Shown here one piece after another: positions 30,792-39,320 of a stretch of DNA of 64,000 bases. The notes beneath the pieces were generated by a model. That model saw only the letters and a list, made by a program, of their open reading frames with translations, had not been told where the DNA came from and ran no database searches. Location of the stretch: NCBI GenBank assembly GCA_052061695.1, contig JBPZEY010000001.1; one strand, 5' to 3'. Each line of letters opens with the position of its first letter. The first letter of the stretch is position 1. This DNA comes from Alkalicoccus luteus. GTDB lineage: Bacteria > Bacillota > Bacilli > Bacillales > Salisediminibacteriaceae. The position numbers and the translations under genes are program-made.

Positions 30792-31132
30792 CCGCGCCGC
30801 CTCCTTTCTCTTGCAAGTTTACGTGAACAATGAAGCGCTTAACAGAGATTTTTGTGATAAATTGTTACAAAATGTTGACCGTTCACAGCATTACCTATCC
30901 ACAGGAGCTTTACATACAGGTTTTTGAGTATGTGGTTGATAAAAGGGTACAATCAAAGCACACCCTAAAATAAAGACAACATATGGAATGATTAACAGCG
31001 TGTGTGTCATACATGATTCTGTTCTTTAAACTGGTCGAACTCTTTACGATTGGCATGTTGCCTCTTTTATACTCTATCGTCACTGGCATAAAAAAGAGAT
31101 ATCGATGAATCTGAATAAGAAAGGTTGATCTT
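30792..31132. other. Divergent intergenic region
   Basis: About 340 bases separate the regulator and the plus-strand membrane gene. I see AAGGAGG before the minus-strand start, a TTTACG/TATACT pair (19 apart) near 31042-31072 as a possible plus-strand promoter, and no convincing gene. A GAAGCGCTTAACA block near 30831 resembles cre but is one base out of register. Confidence 0.4.
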
Positions 31133-31774
31133 ATGACCGCTGGAGAAGAAGTGAGGATCGGTTTGTTTATCTATTTAAGGCAGATTTTCTTAAAGCCTGC
31201 TGCGAATATTCAACATAACACCTATGTATCGTGGGTTTGGAACCTTTTCATTTTGTTTATCATCTTACCGTTCACTATCATCTGCGGGATCTTAATGAGA
31301 GCGCCCGCTATATTTGAACAATTATTTGGAGGAAACGGGAGAGCTGAAGATTTGATCTACCTCGCTGAATTTTTTTTATTCATCTTCCTGTTATACGTTA
31401 TCGCTTATTGTCTGCCACTTGTACTGTTAAACGTCTCTGTTATCTATCTTCTTAATCGAACATTCAGCCCCGCTCCCAGCAGTGTTCAAAAAGTAGTAAG
31501 TGATCACACAAACGTGTTGGTGCAAAGCTTCATCTGGTTTTACTTAGGGTCCGTCAGTTTGTTGGCAGGCACCCATTTCAACAGTGATTTTCTCCAGGCC
31601 ACTTCCCTGTTTTTATACGTTCTCTGCGGCGTCACTTTTTTGGCAGGCAGTATAGTTATGGTGAGATTCTATTTCAGGCATGCGCGTAAACGGAAGTTTT
31701 TGCTGATGTACGTTGCTTCCCTGGTGGCTGTGAGCGTAGGATATATGTCAGTCGTCTTCCTGTTTTTAGTGTAA
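31133..31774 (+). CDS. Polytopic membrane protein of unknown function
   Basis: The 213-residue protein has five or six predicted helices (about 35-55, 75-95, 120-140, 152-170, 188-210) and a basic loop RHARKRKFLL before the last. No family is recognised. GAAAGG lies about ten bases before the ATG, a modest ribosome site. It has no close neighbour on its strand. Confidence 0.6.
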   Translation: MTAGEEVRIGLFIYLRQIFLKPAANIQHNTYVSWVWNLFILFIILPFTIICGILMRAPAIFEQLFGGNGRAEDLIYLAEFFLFIFLLYVIAYCLPLVLLNVSVIYLLNRTFSPAPSSVQKVVSDHTNVLVQSFIWFYLGSVSLLAGTHFNSDFLQATSLFLYVLCGVTFLAGSIVMVRFYFRHARKRKFLLMYVASLVAVSVGYMSVVFLFLV

Positions 31775-31873
31775 TCAAACGTAAAGCGAATGATCAACGA
31801 TAGCTGCTTTGCTTCCGGTCCAACCGTACATGTAAAGGGGAGTGTCAACAACAAAACGTGAACAATGGCAAAT

Positions 31874-31903
31874 GAAAAACCGCCCTTTGATAGAAGGACG
31901 GTT
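31874..31903. terminator. Terminator of araR
   Basis: On the minus strand AAACCGTCCTT and AAGGGCGGTTT pair around CTATCA and run into TTC. It also faces the plus-strand membrane gene. Confidence 0.7.
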
Positions 31904-31908
31904 TCAAG

Positions 31909-33030
31909 TTACGGATTGACTGGCTGCGGGTTACGTGCCTTTGTTGACTGACGCTCCAACAGTCTTGACGGAAACATGATCGGCACCGCCGTTCGCCTGC
32001 CGCCGCTTTCGCTGGCATCCGCGATCATATTTAATACCGTCTGCGCTGCGGCCGAGCCTAGCTCCTCTTTCGGGTGCGGCACGGTCGTCAGCTTTACTTC
32101 TGAAGCCGTTGACAGAAAGGAATCATCAAATCCGATGATCGAGATATCCTCCGGCACGTTTAGCTTTGTTTCGCGCAGCACATCGAGCAGCAGCAGCGCG
32201 AGCTGATCGTTGTAGCAGACGACCGCGGTTGGACGGGTCGACGCGGCCTCCTTCAGCTTGCGCTTTAATTCCTTTGCGGGAAGCGAGTCGCGATTTTCAG
32301 TCTGATAGGTCACAATATGCTGCGGACTGAGCGGGGTACCGTGCTCCCGATGGGCTTTAATAAAGCCTTTCATCCGCTTCGCTCCTTGAATGTCGTCGTT
32401 TTTGAAAAAGCCGACGATGTTTGTATGACCGCCCTTAAGCAAATGCTCCGCCTGCAGACGGCCGCCTTCTACATCATCCATGACGACGTGGAGCGGCTCC
32501 AGCTCTTCGTAATACGCATTGATCATGACGTAAGGAATCCCAAGCTTTTCGATATTTAAATAATAGTTGATATTCGGGTTCGGCAGTGCACTCTTCGTCG
32601 GCTCAATCATCAGACCGTCAAACTGTTGGGAGAGGACCGCTTCCAGACAGCGCTTTTCTTCCTCATGATCGTTGTTCGTGCTGAAGACCGTTACCTGATA
32701 GCCGTTTTCCCGGAACAATTTCTCTGCACCGCGTATGATGGAAGGGAAGATATAGTCCGAAAAATAAGTGGTGATCACGGCTATATTTTTTCTGCCCGAT
32801 CGTACTTCTGTATCTTTAGAGCGGTCTGCACAAAATGTGCCTGCCCCCTGTTTTTTATAAATCCATCCCTCATGCACGAGTTCGTCGACTGCTTTTCGGA
32901 TCGTATGACGGCTGACACCGTACTCCTGCAGCAGCTCATTTTCGGAGCCGACTTTTTCGTGCGGCTGAAAATACCCCTGCATGATTTTTGATTTTATTTC
33001 TGCTTTTACGTAGCTGTATTTTGTTTTCAT
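31909..33030 (-). CDS. araR: L-arabinose-responsive repressor AraR
   Basis: The 373-residue regulator combines a GntR-type winged helix (residues about 1-68; EKVGSENELLQEYGVSRHTI) with a LacI/PBP-like effector domain (from about residue 80: KNIAVITTYFSDYIFPSIIR; ISIIGFDDSFLS near residue 290). This chimera is the AraR architecture of Bacillus. L-arabinose binding releases it from operators of the ara genes. Matching operators are found at its own promoter and in the araP-araN divergent region. It is autoregulated and followed by a terminator. Confidence 0.92.
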   Translation of the reverse strand: MKTKYSYVKAEIKSKIMQGYFQPHEKVGSENELLQEYGVSRHTIRKAVDELVHEGWIYKKQGAGTFCADRSKDTEVRSGRKNIAVITTYFSDYIFPSIIRGAEKLFRENGYQVTVFSTNNDHEEEKRCLEAVLSQQFDGLMIEPTKSALPNPNINYYLNIEKLGIPYVMINAYYEELEPLHVVMDDVEGGRLQAEHLLKGGHTNIVGFFKNDDIQGAKRMKGFIKAHREHGTPLSPQHIVTYQTENRDSLPAKELKRKLKEAASTRPTAVVCYNDQLALLLLDVLRETKLNVPEDISIIGFDDSFLSTASEVKLTTVPHPKEELGSAAAQTVLNMIADASESGGRRTAVPIMFPSRLLERQSTKARNPQPVNP

Positions 33031-33098
33031 GCTCTTCTCACCTCTGCCGGCTGACCAATACGCCGTCTATTTTACCTCACCATTTCTTAAGTTGTAAT

Positions 33099-33122
33099 AC
33101 TCATACGTACAAATTCAGTATA
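33099..33122 (-). promoter_or_regulatory. araR promoter and AraR operator
   Basis: On the minus strand an extended -10 TGC-TATACT (complement of 33117-33122) is followed directly by ATTTGTACGTATGAGT (complement of 33099-33114). The first ten bases equal the AraR half-site of B. subtilis, so araR is autorepressed. Confidence 0.78.
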
Positions 33123-33258
33123 GCATGTTTTCCCTATGTCTTCACTGTTATTCACTATTATTACCTCGTAAAAATTTAAAAAACATACAAGTTTTATCCT
33201 CCATATTGAACAGAAAGAGGCAGGGGCGTCACACAACGCCCTCTGCCCCTTTATAAAC

Positions 33259-34866
33259 TTACTTTGTCACAGCCTGCTCTGTGTTCGGAACCCCTTCCGC
33301 CTTATAATCAAAGTGATCAAAATCAGCGGGCCGCTTTCTGCCGCTGTAATCCTGACAGGCCATGCCGATAAATGTGCCGGTAAAGCGGACATCAGCCGCC
33401 GAGTCATCTGACATATGCGTCGTATCGAGCTCTTGCCCGATCAGCTGCCAGTTTTCATCTTCTGTGCGGTATGAAAACTGCATACGGTCGTAGGAAATCG
33501 ACACCTTCAGCTCGACCGGCCCCTCCTGGGTGATTCGCTTTGCAGGATGGAGCAGCTCTTCGTACTGTCCGTTTTTCGTGCGGATCAGCTGCAGCACCCG
33601 CCCTTTGCTTTCGTGATACGTAACATGCAGATACACATGGTCCTCGGTGTCATAATAAACGACAAGCCCCGCCTTCTGCTGGTACGTATCCGGGTCGAAC
33701 GAAAGCGTTGTTGCTGCTGTGCACACAAACGCCGTCTGTCTTCTCGCAACGAGCGACTGTTTATGCACCGAGCTGAGTGACTCCCGCCCGTAAAGACGCA
33801 GATGTCCAGGAGCCTCTTTTAACGTACACCACGACTCCTCCATCGGAACACGCAGCGAATTCCAGTTTCCATGCAGTTCTGTTCCGTCAAATGCATCGCG
33901 CACCGGAAGCTCGTGGATCGTGCTTTCCGGCAGATCCGGCGCCTCCACGAATTCAGCCGGACGATTACCGCCGTGTGCGAGTCTCGGCCACCCGTCCTCG
34001 GTCCAGGTAATCTTCTGAATCGCCGTCTCTCGTCCGAGCGTACAGTACGTTCCGTTTAACGGACGTCCGCAAAGGTGAACGAAGTACCACTCGCCGTTCT
34101 GCGTTTCCACGAGGCTGCCGTGTCCTGCTTTTTGCAGCACGAGCGTGTCATCGCCGCGCGAGGTGATCAGCGGATAATCCGGATCCGTTTCGTACGGACC
34201 TTCCAGGCTGCGTGACCGCGCGACGGATTCTGCATGCTCATAGCGTGTACCGCCTTCCGCTACAATCAAGTAGTACCAGCCGTCTTTTTTGTACAGGTGC
34301 GGCCCTTCTGTCAGCTTCAGATCGGTTCCCTCATAAATCATACGAACCGGTCCAGTCAGTTCGCCCGCCGCCTCGTCAAATTCCTGCAGCACGATACCGG
34401 CAAACGGATGCTTTCCTTCGCGGTAGTCCCAGATCATGTTCACAAGCCACTTGCGGCCGTCATCGTCATGAAATAACGACGGATCAAATCCGCTGCTGTT
34501 CAGATAAACCGGCTCTGACCACGGGCCTTCGATGGAATCAGCTGTCACAAGATAATTATGGGCATCCTTATACGCCCCGTGCCATTGTTTAACGTCGGTA
34601 TAAATCAGATAAAAGGTGCCATCGTGCCAGCTGAGGGCAGGTGCCCAAACGCCGCCGGAATTCATGTTGCCGCGCATATCCAGCTGACTCGTTCTGGTGA
34701 GCGGGCTCGACACGAACTCCCAGTGCTTTAAGTCGCGGGAATGATGAATCCGAACTCCCGGAAACCACTCAAATGTCGATGTCGCAATATAATAATCCTC
34801 GCCTACCCGCAAAATAGACGGATCGGCGTGAAATCCTGTTAAAATTGGGTTTTGTATTTGGGTCAT
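33259..34866 (-). CDS. xynB: GH43 beta-xylosidase / alpha-L-arabinofuranosidase
   Basis: The 535-residue cytosolic enzyme removes xylose or arabinose from xylo-oligosaccharides. The N-terminal five-bladed GH43 propeller shows the catalytic set: base Asp in GFHADPSILRV, pKa-tuning Asp in SGFDPSLFHDDDG and acid Glu in LKLTEGPHLYKKDG. A C-terminal beta-sandwich (GH43_C2, from about residue 330) is present, as in XynB-type xylosidases. No signal peptide is seen, so substrates are imported. AAGGAGG lies seven bases before the ATG at 34866. It is downstream of abfA in the AraR-controlled unit. Confidence 0.87.
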   Translation of the reverse strand: MTQIQNPILTGFHADPSILRVGEDYYIATSTFEWFPGVRIHHSRDLKHWEFVSSPLTRTSQLDMRGNMNSGGVWAPALSWHDGTFYLIYTDVKQWHGAYKDAHNYLVTADSIEGPWSEPVYLNSSGFDPSLFHDDDGRKWLVNMIWDYREGKHPFAGIVLQEFDEAAGELTGPVRMIYEGTDLKLTEGPHLYKKDGWYYLIVAEGGTRYEHAESVARSRSLEGPYETDPDYPLITSRGDDTLVLQKAGHGSLVETQNGEWYFVHLCGRPLNGTYCTLGRETAIQKITWTEDGWPRLAHGGNRPAEFVEAPDLPESTIHELPVRDAFDGTELHGNWNSLRVPMEESWCTLKEAPGHLRLYGRESLSSVHKQSLVARRQTAFVCTAATTLSFDPDTYQQKAGLVVYYDTEDHVYLHVTYHESKGRVLQLIRTKNGQYEELLHPAKRITQEGPVELKVSISYDRMQFSYRTEDENWQLIGQELDTTHMSDDSAADVRFTGTFIGMACQDYSGRKRPADFDHFDYKAEGVPNTEQAVTK

Positions 34867-34888
34867 AGCAGCTTCCTCCTTCAATGAT

Positions 34889-36397
34889 TTACGTGCGGCG
34901 CTTCAGACGAATCACGTTCCAGGACGCATGCTTCAGCTCCACCTGCAGCTCCTGTTCTTCCCATGTGTGTGCCTGGCTGAGAGCCGGTTTGACGTTCTCC
35001 TGCGCCAGCGAATTGCCTGCCTTCAGGTCTTCATGGTGGAGTGTGATATGCTCCTCTACCTCGTAGCCCTCAAAATCATGCAGCGCGTAGTGGACGCGGA
35101 TGTCCTCTTCCGTATGCCTGTTCAACGCAAAAATCGTCACTTCTTCTTCCTCTTCCCGGTACACGACAGCAGAGTCCGTATGCGGCACATCGGTGAAGTC
35201 CTTCGTATCAAACTTCGGCGAGGCTGATACGGTGTGAAGCGATTTTCCTCGTCCGAATACGGAAGCGTGCATGTACGGATAATAAATCGTCTGCTTCCAG
35301 GAGCCTCCTCCGTTTTCCGTCACGATCGGAGCAATCACGTTCACGAGCTGCGCGAGACAGGCCATTTTAATACGGTCGGCGTGCTTTAAAAACGTAATCA
35401 GAATCCCGCCCACAAGCAGCGCGTCTTCCATGTTATAACGGTCCTCCAGCTGCGGCGGTGCCTGCTGCCAGCGCTCCAGTTTTTCATCAGCTTCGTTTGA
35501 GTGGTACCAGACGTTCCACTCATCAAAGCTCAGCATCATCGTTTTTTTGCTTCGTTTTTTGGCCTTTAAGTAATCGCAAACCGAACGGACCGTGTTGATA
35601 AAATGCTCCAGCTCCATCGTGCTCGCCAGGTAGTTTTGCGAATCATTGTCGCGGTTGCCAAAATACTGATGGAGCGAAATGTAGTCGGCGACGTCATACG
35701 TATGCTCAAGCGTCACAGCTTCCCATTCCGGAAACGTCGGCATGCCGGAGCCCGAGCTGCCGCACGTGACCAGCTCAATATCAGGGTCGACTTGGCGCAT
35801 CGCTTTTCCGCTTTCTGCTGCAAGCCGTCCGTATTCGACCGCTGTCTTCTGGCCAATCTGCCAGTCACCGTCCATTTCATTCCCGAGGCACCACGTTTTA
35901 AACTTGTGCGGTGCTTCATAGCCGTGCGAGCGGCGCAGGTCGCTCCAGTAAGAACCGGACGGATGATTGCAGTATTCCACCAGATTTCTGGCTGCATCAA
36001 TTCCGCGCGTGCCGAGGTTGATCGCCATCATGACGTCTGAATTCGTTTTTTTGGCAAAGTCAGCGAATTCATTCGTGCCGAATTGGTTCGTTTCAATCAC
36101 CTGCCAGGCAAGCTCGAGCCGTCGCGGCCTGTCCTCCTTCGGTCCAACCCCATCCTCCCAGTTATAGGCAGACACCATGTTGCCGCCCGGATAGCGGATA
36201 ATCGGCACTTGCAGATCCTTCACGAGCTCCAGCACATCCTTTCGAAATCCCTGCTCGTCTGCTTCTGGATGATCTGGCTCGTAAATACCTCCGTACACTG
36301 CTCTTCCCATATGCTCGATGAATGATCCGTAAATTCGTTCGTCTATATTTGCAATAACGGCACGCTTATCGAGCATGACGTTCGCTTGTTTGGTCAT
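34889..36397 (-). CDS. abfA: Intracellular alpha-N-arabinofuranosidase (GH51)
   Basis: The 502-residue enzyme cleaves terminal arabinofuranosyl groups from arabino-oligosaccharides. The GH51 acid/base Glu174 is in TWCLGNEMDGDW and the nucleophile Glu293 in LSFDEWNVWYH. The N-terminal part starts NVMLDKRAVIANIDERIYGS. It has no signal peptide. The ATG at 36397 overlaps the stop of yesL (ATGA), and AGGGTGG lies eight bases upstream; the longer GTG start at 36409 lacks a spaced ribosome site. It works with the araPQN importer. Confidence 0.93.
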   Translation of the reverse strand: MTKQANVMLDKRAVIANIDERIYGSFIEHMGRAVYGGIYEPDHPEADEQGFRKDVLELVKDLQVPIIRYPGGNMVSAYNWEDGVGPKEDRPRRLELAWQVIETNQFGTNEFADFAKKTNSDVMMAINLGTRGIDAARNLVEYCNHPSGSYWSDLRRSHGYEAPHKFKTWCLGNEMDGDWQIGQKTAVEYGRLAAESGKAMRQVDPDIELVTCGSSGSGMPTFPEWEAVTLEHTYDVADYISLHQYFGNRDNDSQNYLASTMELEHFINTVRSVCDYLKAKKRSKKTMMLSFDEWNVWYHSNEADEKLERWQQAPPQLEDRYNMEDALLVGGILITFLKHADRIKMACLAQLVNVIAPIVTENGGGSWKQTIYYPYMHASVFGRGKSLHTVSASPKFDTKDFTDVPHTDSAVVYREEEEEVTIFALNRHTEEDIRVHYALHDFEGYEVEEHITLHHEDLKAGNSLAQENVKPALSQAHTWEEQELQVELKHASWNVIRLKRRT

Positions 36398-37026
36398 GAT
36401 TGCTGCCACCCTTCCTGCTTTACTTGTGTTTTCATTGTCAGCCGTTCAATCGAGCGGTTTAAAAACCATGCCAGCATATACGCCAGCACGCTCCCCGAAA
36501 AGAAGAGAATCAGCGCTGGAAACGCGAGCGACAGATAAACGCCGCCCCAAACGATTACAGCAAACCCGATGGCGACATGCAGTCTGCCGAGAATAAACCG
36601 CGCCGTATAGCCAAGCGCCTGCACAATCCCGCCCTGGTAAAACACCCAGACCGGAAAAATCATCACCAGCATCAGTGCATAGAAGCTCACCACGAACAGA
36701 AATGCGAGAACGACGAGAAGCGGCAGGCTCCCCCCGGCACTGACGATCACCTGATAATTGATAAACAGCACGGCACCAATGACTGCAAGCAGCCACCCAG
36801 CACCATTTGCCTGCCAGAATTTATGTTTATACACCTGCTTAAACTGTTTCCCTACACCGTCCTGTTCACCGTCGCGCACCCAGCGCTGCACCATTGTAAA
36901 CAGGGCGTAGGTAGCTGGAAACAGCCCGAGTAAAACCCCTCCGAGCAGCGTAAAGCCGATCCAGATCATGTTAAGCCACGCGAACCGACTGATAAACCGG
37001 AGGGCTTCTTCTACTTTCGCCGTCAT
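36394..37026 (-). CDS. yesL: YesL-family DUF624 membrane protein
   Basis: The 210-residue protein has five or six membrane helices and the DUF624 N-terminus ISRFAWLNMIWIGFTLLGGV followed by LFPATYALFTMVQRWVRDGE. YesL-type proteins accompany carbohydrate ABC importers and pectin or arabinan gene clusters; the biochemical role is unknown. It lies between araQ and abfA in the same transcript and overlaps abfA by four bases. Confidence 0.87.
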   Translation of the reverse strand: MTAKVEEALRFISRFAWLNMIWIGFTLLGGVLLGLFPATYALFTMVQRWVRDGEQDGVGKQFKQVYKHKFWQANGAGWLLAVIGAVLFINYQVIVSAGGSLPLLVVLAFLFVVSFYALMLVMIFPVWVFYQGGIVQALGYTARFILGRLHVAIGFAVIVWGGVYLSLAFPALILFFSGSVLAYMLAWFLNRSIERLTMKTQVKQEGWQQS

Positions 37027-37047
37027 GCACTCGTGCTCCTTTCGCTA

Positions 37048-37902
37048 TTATCCTTTGACGCCTCCGGATGTCAGACCAGCAATAAAGAAGCGCTGGAAGA
37101 ACAGGAAGAGGACGATAATCGGAATGATCGCCATCATCGAGCCGGAGAAAAGAATTTCATAGTTGTTGCCATAAGGTGTCAAGAGCGTCGCCAGTCCTAC
37201 CGGCAGCGTGAACATATCATTGGAACGAAGCACGATGAGCGGCCAGAGGAAGTTATTCCAGCTGGAAAGTCCCTGTAAAATCGCCATCGCTGCAAACGAG
37301 GGCAGCATGAGAGGTGCCATGATACGCGCAAAGATCCCAAACTCGGTACAGCCGTCTACGCGTCCTGACTCCATCAGTTCCTTCGGAAGGCCGAGACAGT
37401 ACTGGCGGAAGAAGAAGACCGCGATCGGTGCGACAATCAGCGGCAGCATCACACCAAAATACGTGTCAACAAGCCGCAGGTTTACCATCATCGTGTAAAG
37501 AGGAAGCATCATAATCTCGAATGGAATCATGAGAATAAGGAGAACGAGAATAAAAATGAAGCGCTTCCCTTTAAATTCATATAAAGCCAGCGCATAGCCG
37601 ACCATGGAAGAGAAGAAAAGCGACAGCACAATCAGTACGCCGGATACAATCAGGCTGTTCACGTACCAGCGCCAGTATGCTCCAGCTTCCCCTCCAAAAA
37701 TAACCTCAAAGTTTTCTACGGTAAACCCGCTGAAGAACAGCTCGGCCGTCAGCCCGAAGCGCATCAGGTCCGTTGAGGGACTGAATGACGCGACTACGAG
37801 CGAGATGACCGGAAACAGCGCCACAAGCGAGATAAAGCTGAACATCAGGACGAGCAGCAGGCGGATGCCTTTTTCTTTCGGAGTCAGCTTCTTATCCATC
37901 AT
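37048..37902 (-). CDS. araQ: Arabino-oligosaccharide ABC transporter permease AraQ
   Basis: The 284-residue inner-membrane permease of the CUT1/MalG type has six helices. The EAA loop that contacts the ATPase is ELMESGRVDGCTEFGIFARI, and the protein ends in FFQRFFIAGLTSGGVKG, the usual MalG-like tail. With AraP it forms the channel for substrates delivered by AraN. It starts within the last bases of araP (ATGA overlap). No ATPase gene is present, as expected for systems that share MsmX. Confidence 0.92.
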   Translation of the reverse strand: MMDKKLTPKEKGIRLLLVLMFSFISLVALFPVISLVVASFSPSTDLMRFGLTAELFFSGFTVENFEVIFGGEAGAYWRWYVNSLIVSGVLIVLSLFFSSMVGYALALYEFKGKRFIFILVLLILMIPFEIMMLPLYTMMVNLRLVDTYFGVMLPLIVAPIAVFFFRQYCLGLPKELMESGRVDGCTEFGIFARIMAPLMLPSFAAMAILQGLSSWNNFLWPLIVLRSNDMFTLPVGLATLLTPYGNNYEILFSGSMMAIIPIIVLFLFFQRFFIAGLTSGGVKG

Positions 37903-38822
37903 GAATCCTCCTTCTTAAACGCTCCGGTGACATAGAGCTGAATGATACTGACAACGAAGATGATGCCGAGCAGTACGATACCAATTGCTGCCCCGAAGCC
38001 CATGTCGTTGCGCTGAATCCCCTCTTGATAAATATAGCCGACGATCGTCAGACCAATGTTACCCGGTGAAGTCGTTTCAAAGAAAACGAAGCTCTCTTCA
38101 AACATGCGGAAGCCGTTAATCGTCGTAATCGTAGAGAGGAAAATGAAGATTGGCTTGATCGCCGGAAACGTCACGTTACGGAACTTCTGCCAGGCGTTTG
38201 CTCCGTCAATATCTGCTGCTTCATATAAATCCTTGCTAACATTCTGGAGGGCCGCCAGGTAGTAAAGAACGTTGACCCCCATCCAGCGCCAAGAAGCAAG
38301 ACCGACCATAAGAAACATAGCCGTTGCCGCGCTGTATCGCCACTCCTGTGTCTCCAGTCCGATAAAGGAAAGCACTTGGTTTGCAAATGCCATATCAGAT
38401 TCTCCGAAAATCATCCGGAAAATGGTACCGGCTACGATAACAGACGTCAGTGCCGGAATAAAGATTGCTGCCCGGAATACGTTTGTAAACATAATCAGTC
38501 TGTGATTTAAGAAAATCGCAAACAGCATAGGAATGAGCGTCAAAATTACTACGGTCCAGATCACGTAGATAGTCGTGTTCTGAACGGCCGTAAAGAAGAC
38601 CGGATTGAATACCCTTTCAAAGTTTGAAAACCCGATATATTCTGTCTGTCCCGGCAAGACGCGCTGAAAGCTCATATTAATTGCACTGATAAATGGATAA
38701 AGCGACAGCACCAGAAATGACAAAATAAATGGAGAAACAAAAATATACGGAGCTGCTGTTTTTGAATACAAAATACTCGAGCGCTTTTTCTTCTCCACCG
38801 TTCGTTCGGCAGTTCGTTCCAT
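37899..38822 (-). CDS. araP: Arabino-oligosaccharide ABC transporter permease AraP
   Basis: The 307-residue permease is MalF-like with six helices and the EAA loop DLYEAADIDGANAWQKFRNV. It pairs with AraQ. It is the first gene of the minus-strand unit araP-araQ-yesL-abfA-xynB. The region upstream carries two overlapping AraR operators (38956-38984). AGGAGGG precedes the ATG at 38822. Confidence 0.92.
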   Translation of the reverse strand: MERTAERTVEKKKRSSILYSKTAAPYIFVSPFILSFLVLSLYPFISAINMSFQRVLPGQTEYIGFSNFERVFNPVFFTAVQNTTIYVIWTVVILTLIPMLFAIFLNHRLIMFTNVFRAAIFIPALTSVIVAGTIFRMIFGESDMAFANQVLSFIGLETQEWRYSAATAMFLMVGLASWRWMGVNVLYYLAALQNVSKDLYEAADIDGANAWQKFRNVTFPAIKPIFIFLSTITTINGFRMFEESFVFFETTSPGNIGLTIVGYIYQEGIQRNDMGFGAAIGIVLLGIIFVVSIIQLYVTGAFKKEDS

Positions 38823-38955
38823 TGATGACCCTCCTTTTCAATCTACACCACTTTAGTTATTGAGTGAACTAAGTAGCTATGTAACACTGCAAGGTTCAAA
38901 CTATTCTGATAGATGACTCGCTTTACCCCACCTCACTCCTATAACTAAAACGGTT

Positions 38956-38984
38956 ACATATGCGTACAACCTGTACGTATGTAT
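38956..38984. promoter_or_regulatory. Paired AraR operators in the divergent ara region
   Basis: On the plus strand ACATATGCGTACAACC (38956-38971; complement GGTTGTACGCATATGT) and ACCTGTACGTATGTAT (38969-38984) overlap by three bases. Both share the TGTACGYAT core seen at the araR operator, and they face the araP promoter side. Confidence 0.72.
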
Positions 38985-39138
38985 ATGTGAGAATTATATT
39001 TTATTCTTGCTTTATTCGCAAGTTCAGAATTTTTTATTTCTTTATTTTCATAATTCATTCATGGTTTCAACCCTTTTGCATCAGTGCTTCTACCCCAACT
39101 CATCTTTTTTCAATTTTATTTGTCACATTATTTTCTAA

Positions 39139-39167
39139 TTGACTTGTACGCATAACTAAAATAAAAT
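39139..39167 (+). promoter_or_regulatory. araN promoter with AraR operator in the spacer
   Basis: TTGACT (39139-39144), a 17-base spacer and TAAAAT (39162-39167). The AraR-like site ACTTGTACGCATAACT (39142-39157) fills the spacer, so repressor and polymerase compete. Confidence 0.8.
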
Positions 39168-39284
39168 ACTAATTAATCAATAATTTATTCAATGAATTAT
39201 CTTCGTTGAATGCGCAGGACGATATTGAAGGAACTATTTCGCATCTGTCCTGCACCCAACACATCAGCATGTTTGGCGCTGTTC

Positions 39285-39298
39285 TGAAAGCGCTGACA
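39285..39298 (+). promoter_or_regulatory. Catabolite responsive element (cre) for CcpA
   Basis: TGAAAGCGCTGACA matches the consensus TGWAANCGNTNWCA at every position. It lies between the araN promoter and the start codon, where CcpA would act as a roadblock when preferred sugars are present. Confidence 0.85.
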
Positions 39299-39320
39299 TG
39301 ACATTGAAGGAGGAAGTGGA

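Noticed and set aside
30825..30845. cre site upstream of the DeoR-NosL regulator
   Set aside because: The palindrome GAAGCGCTTAACA is off register by one base relative to the consensus.
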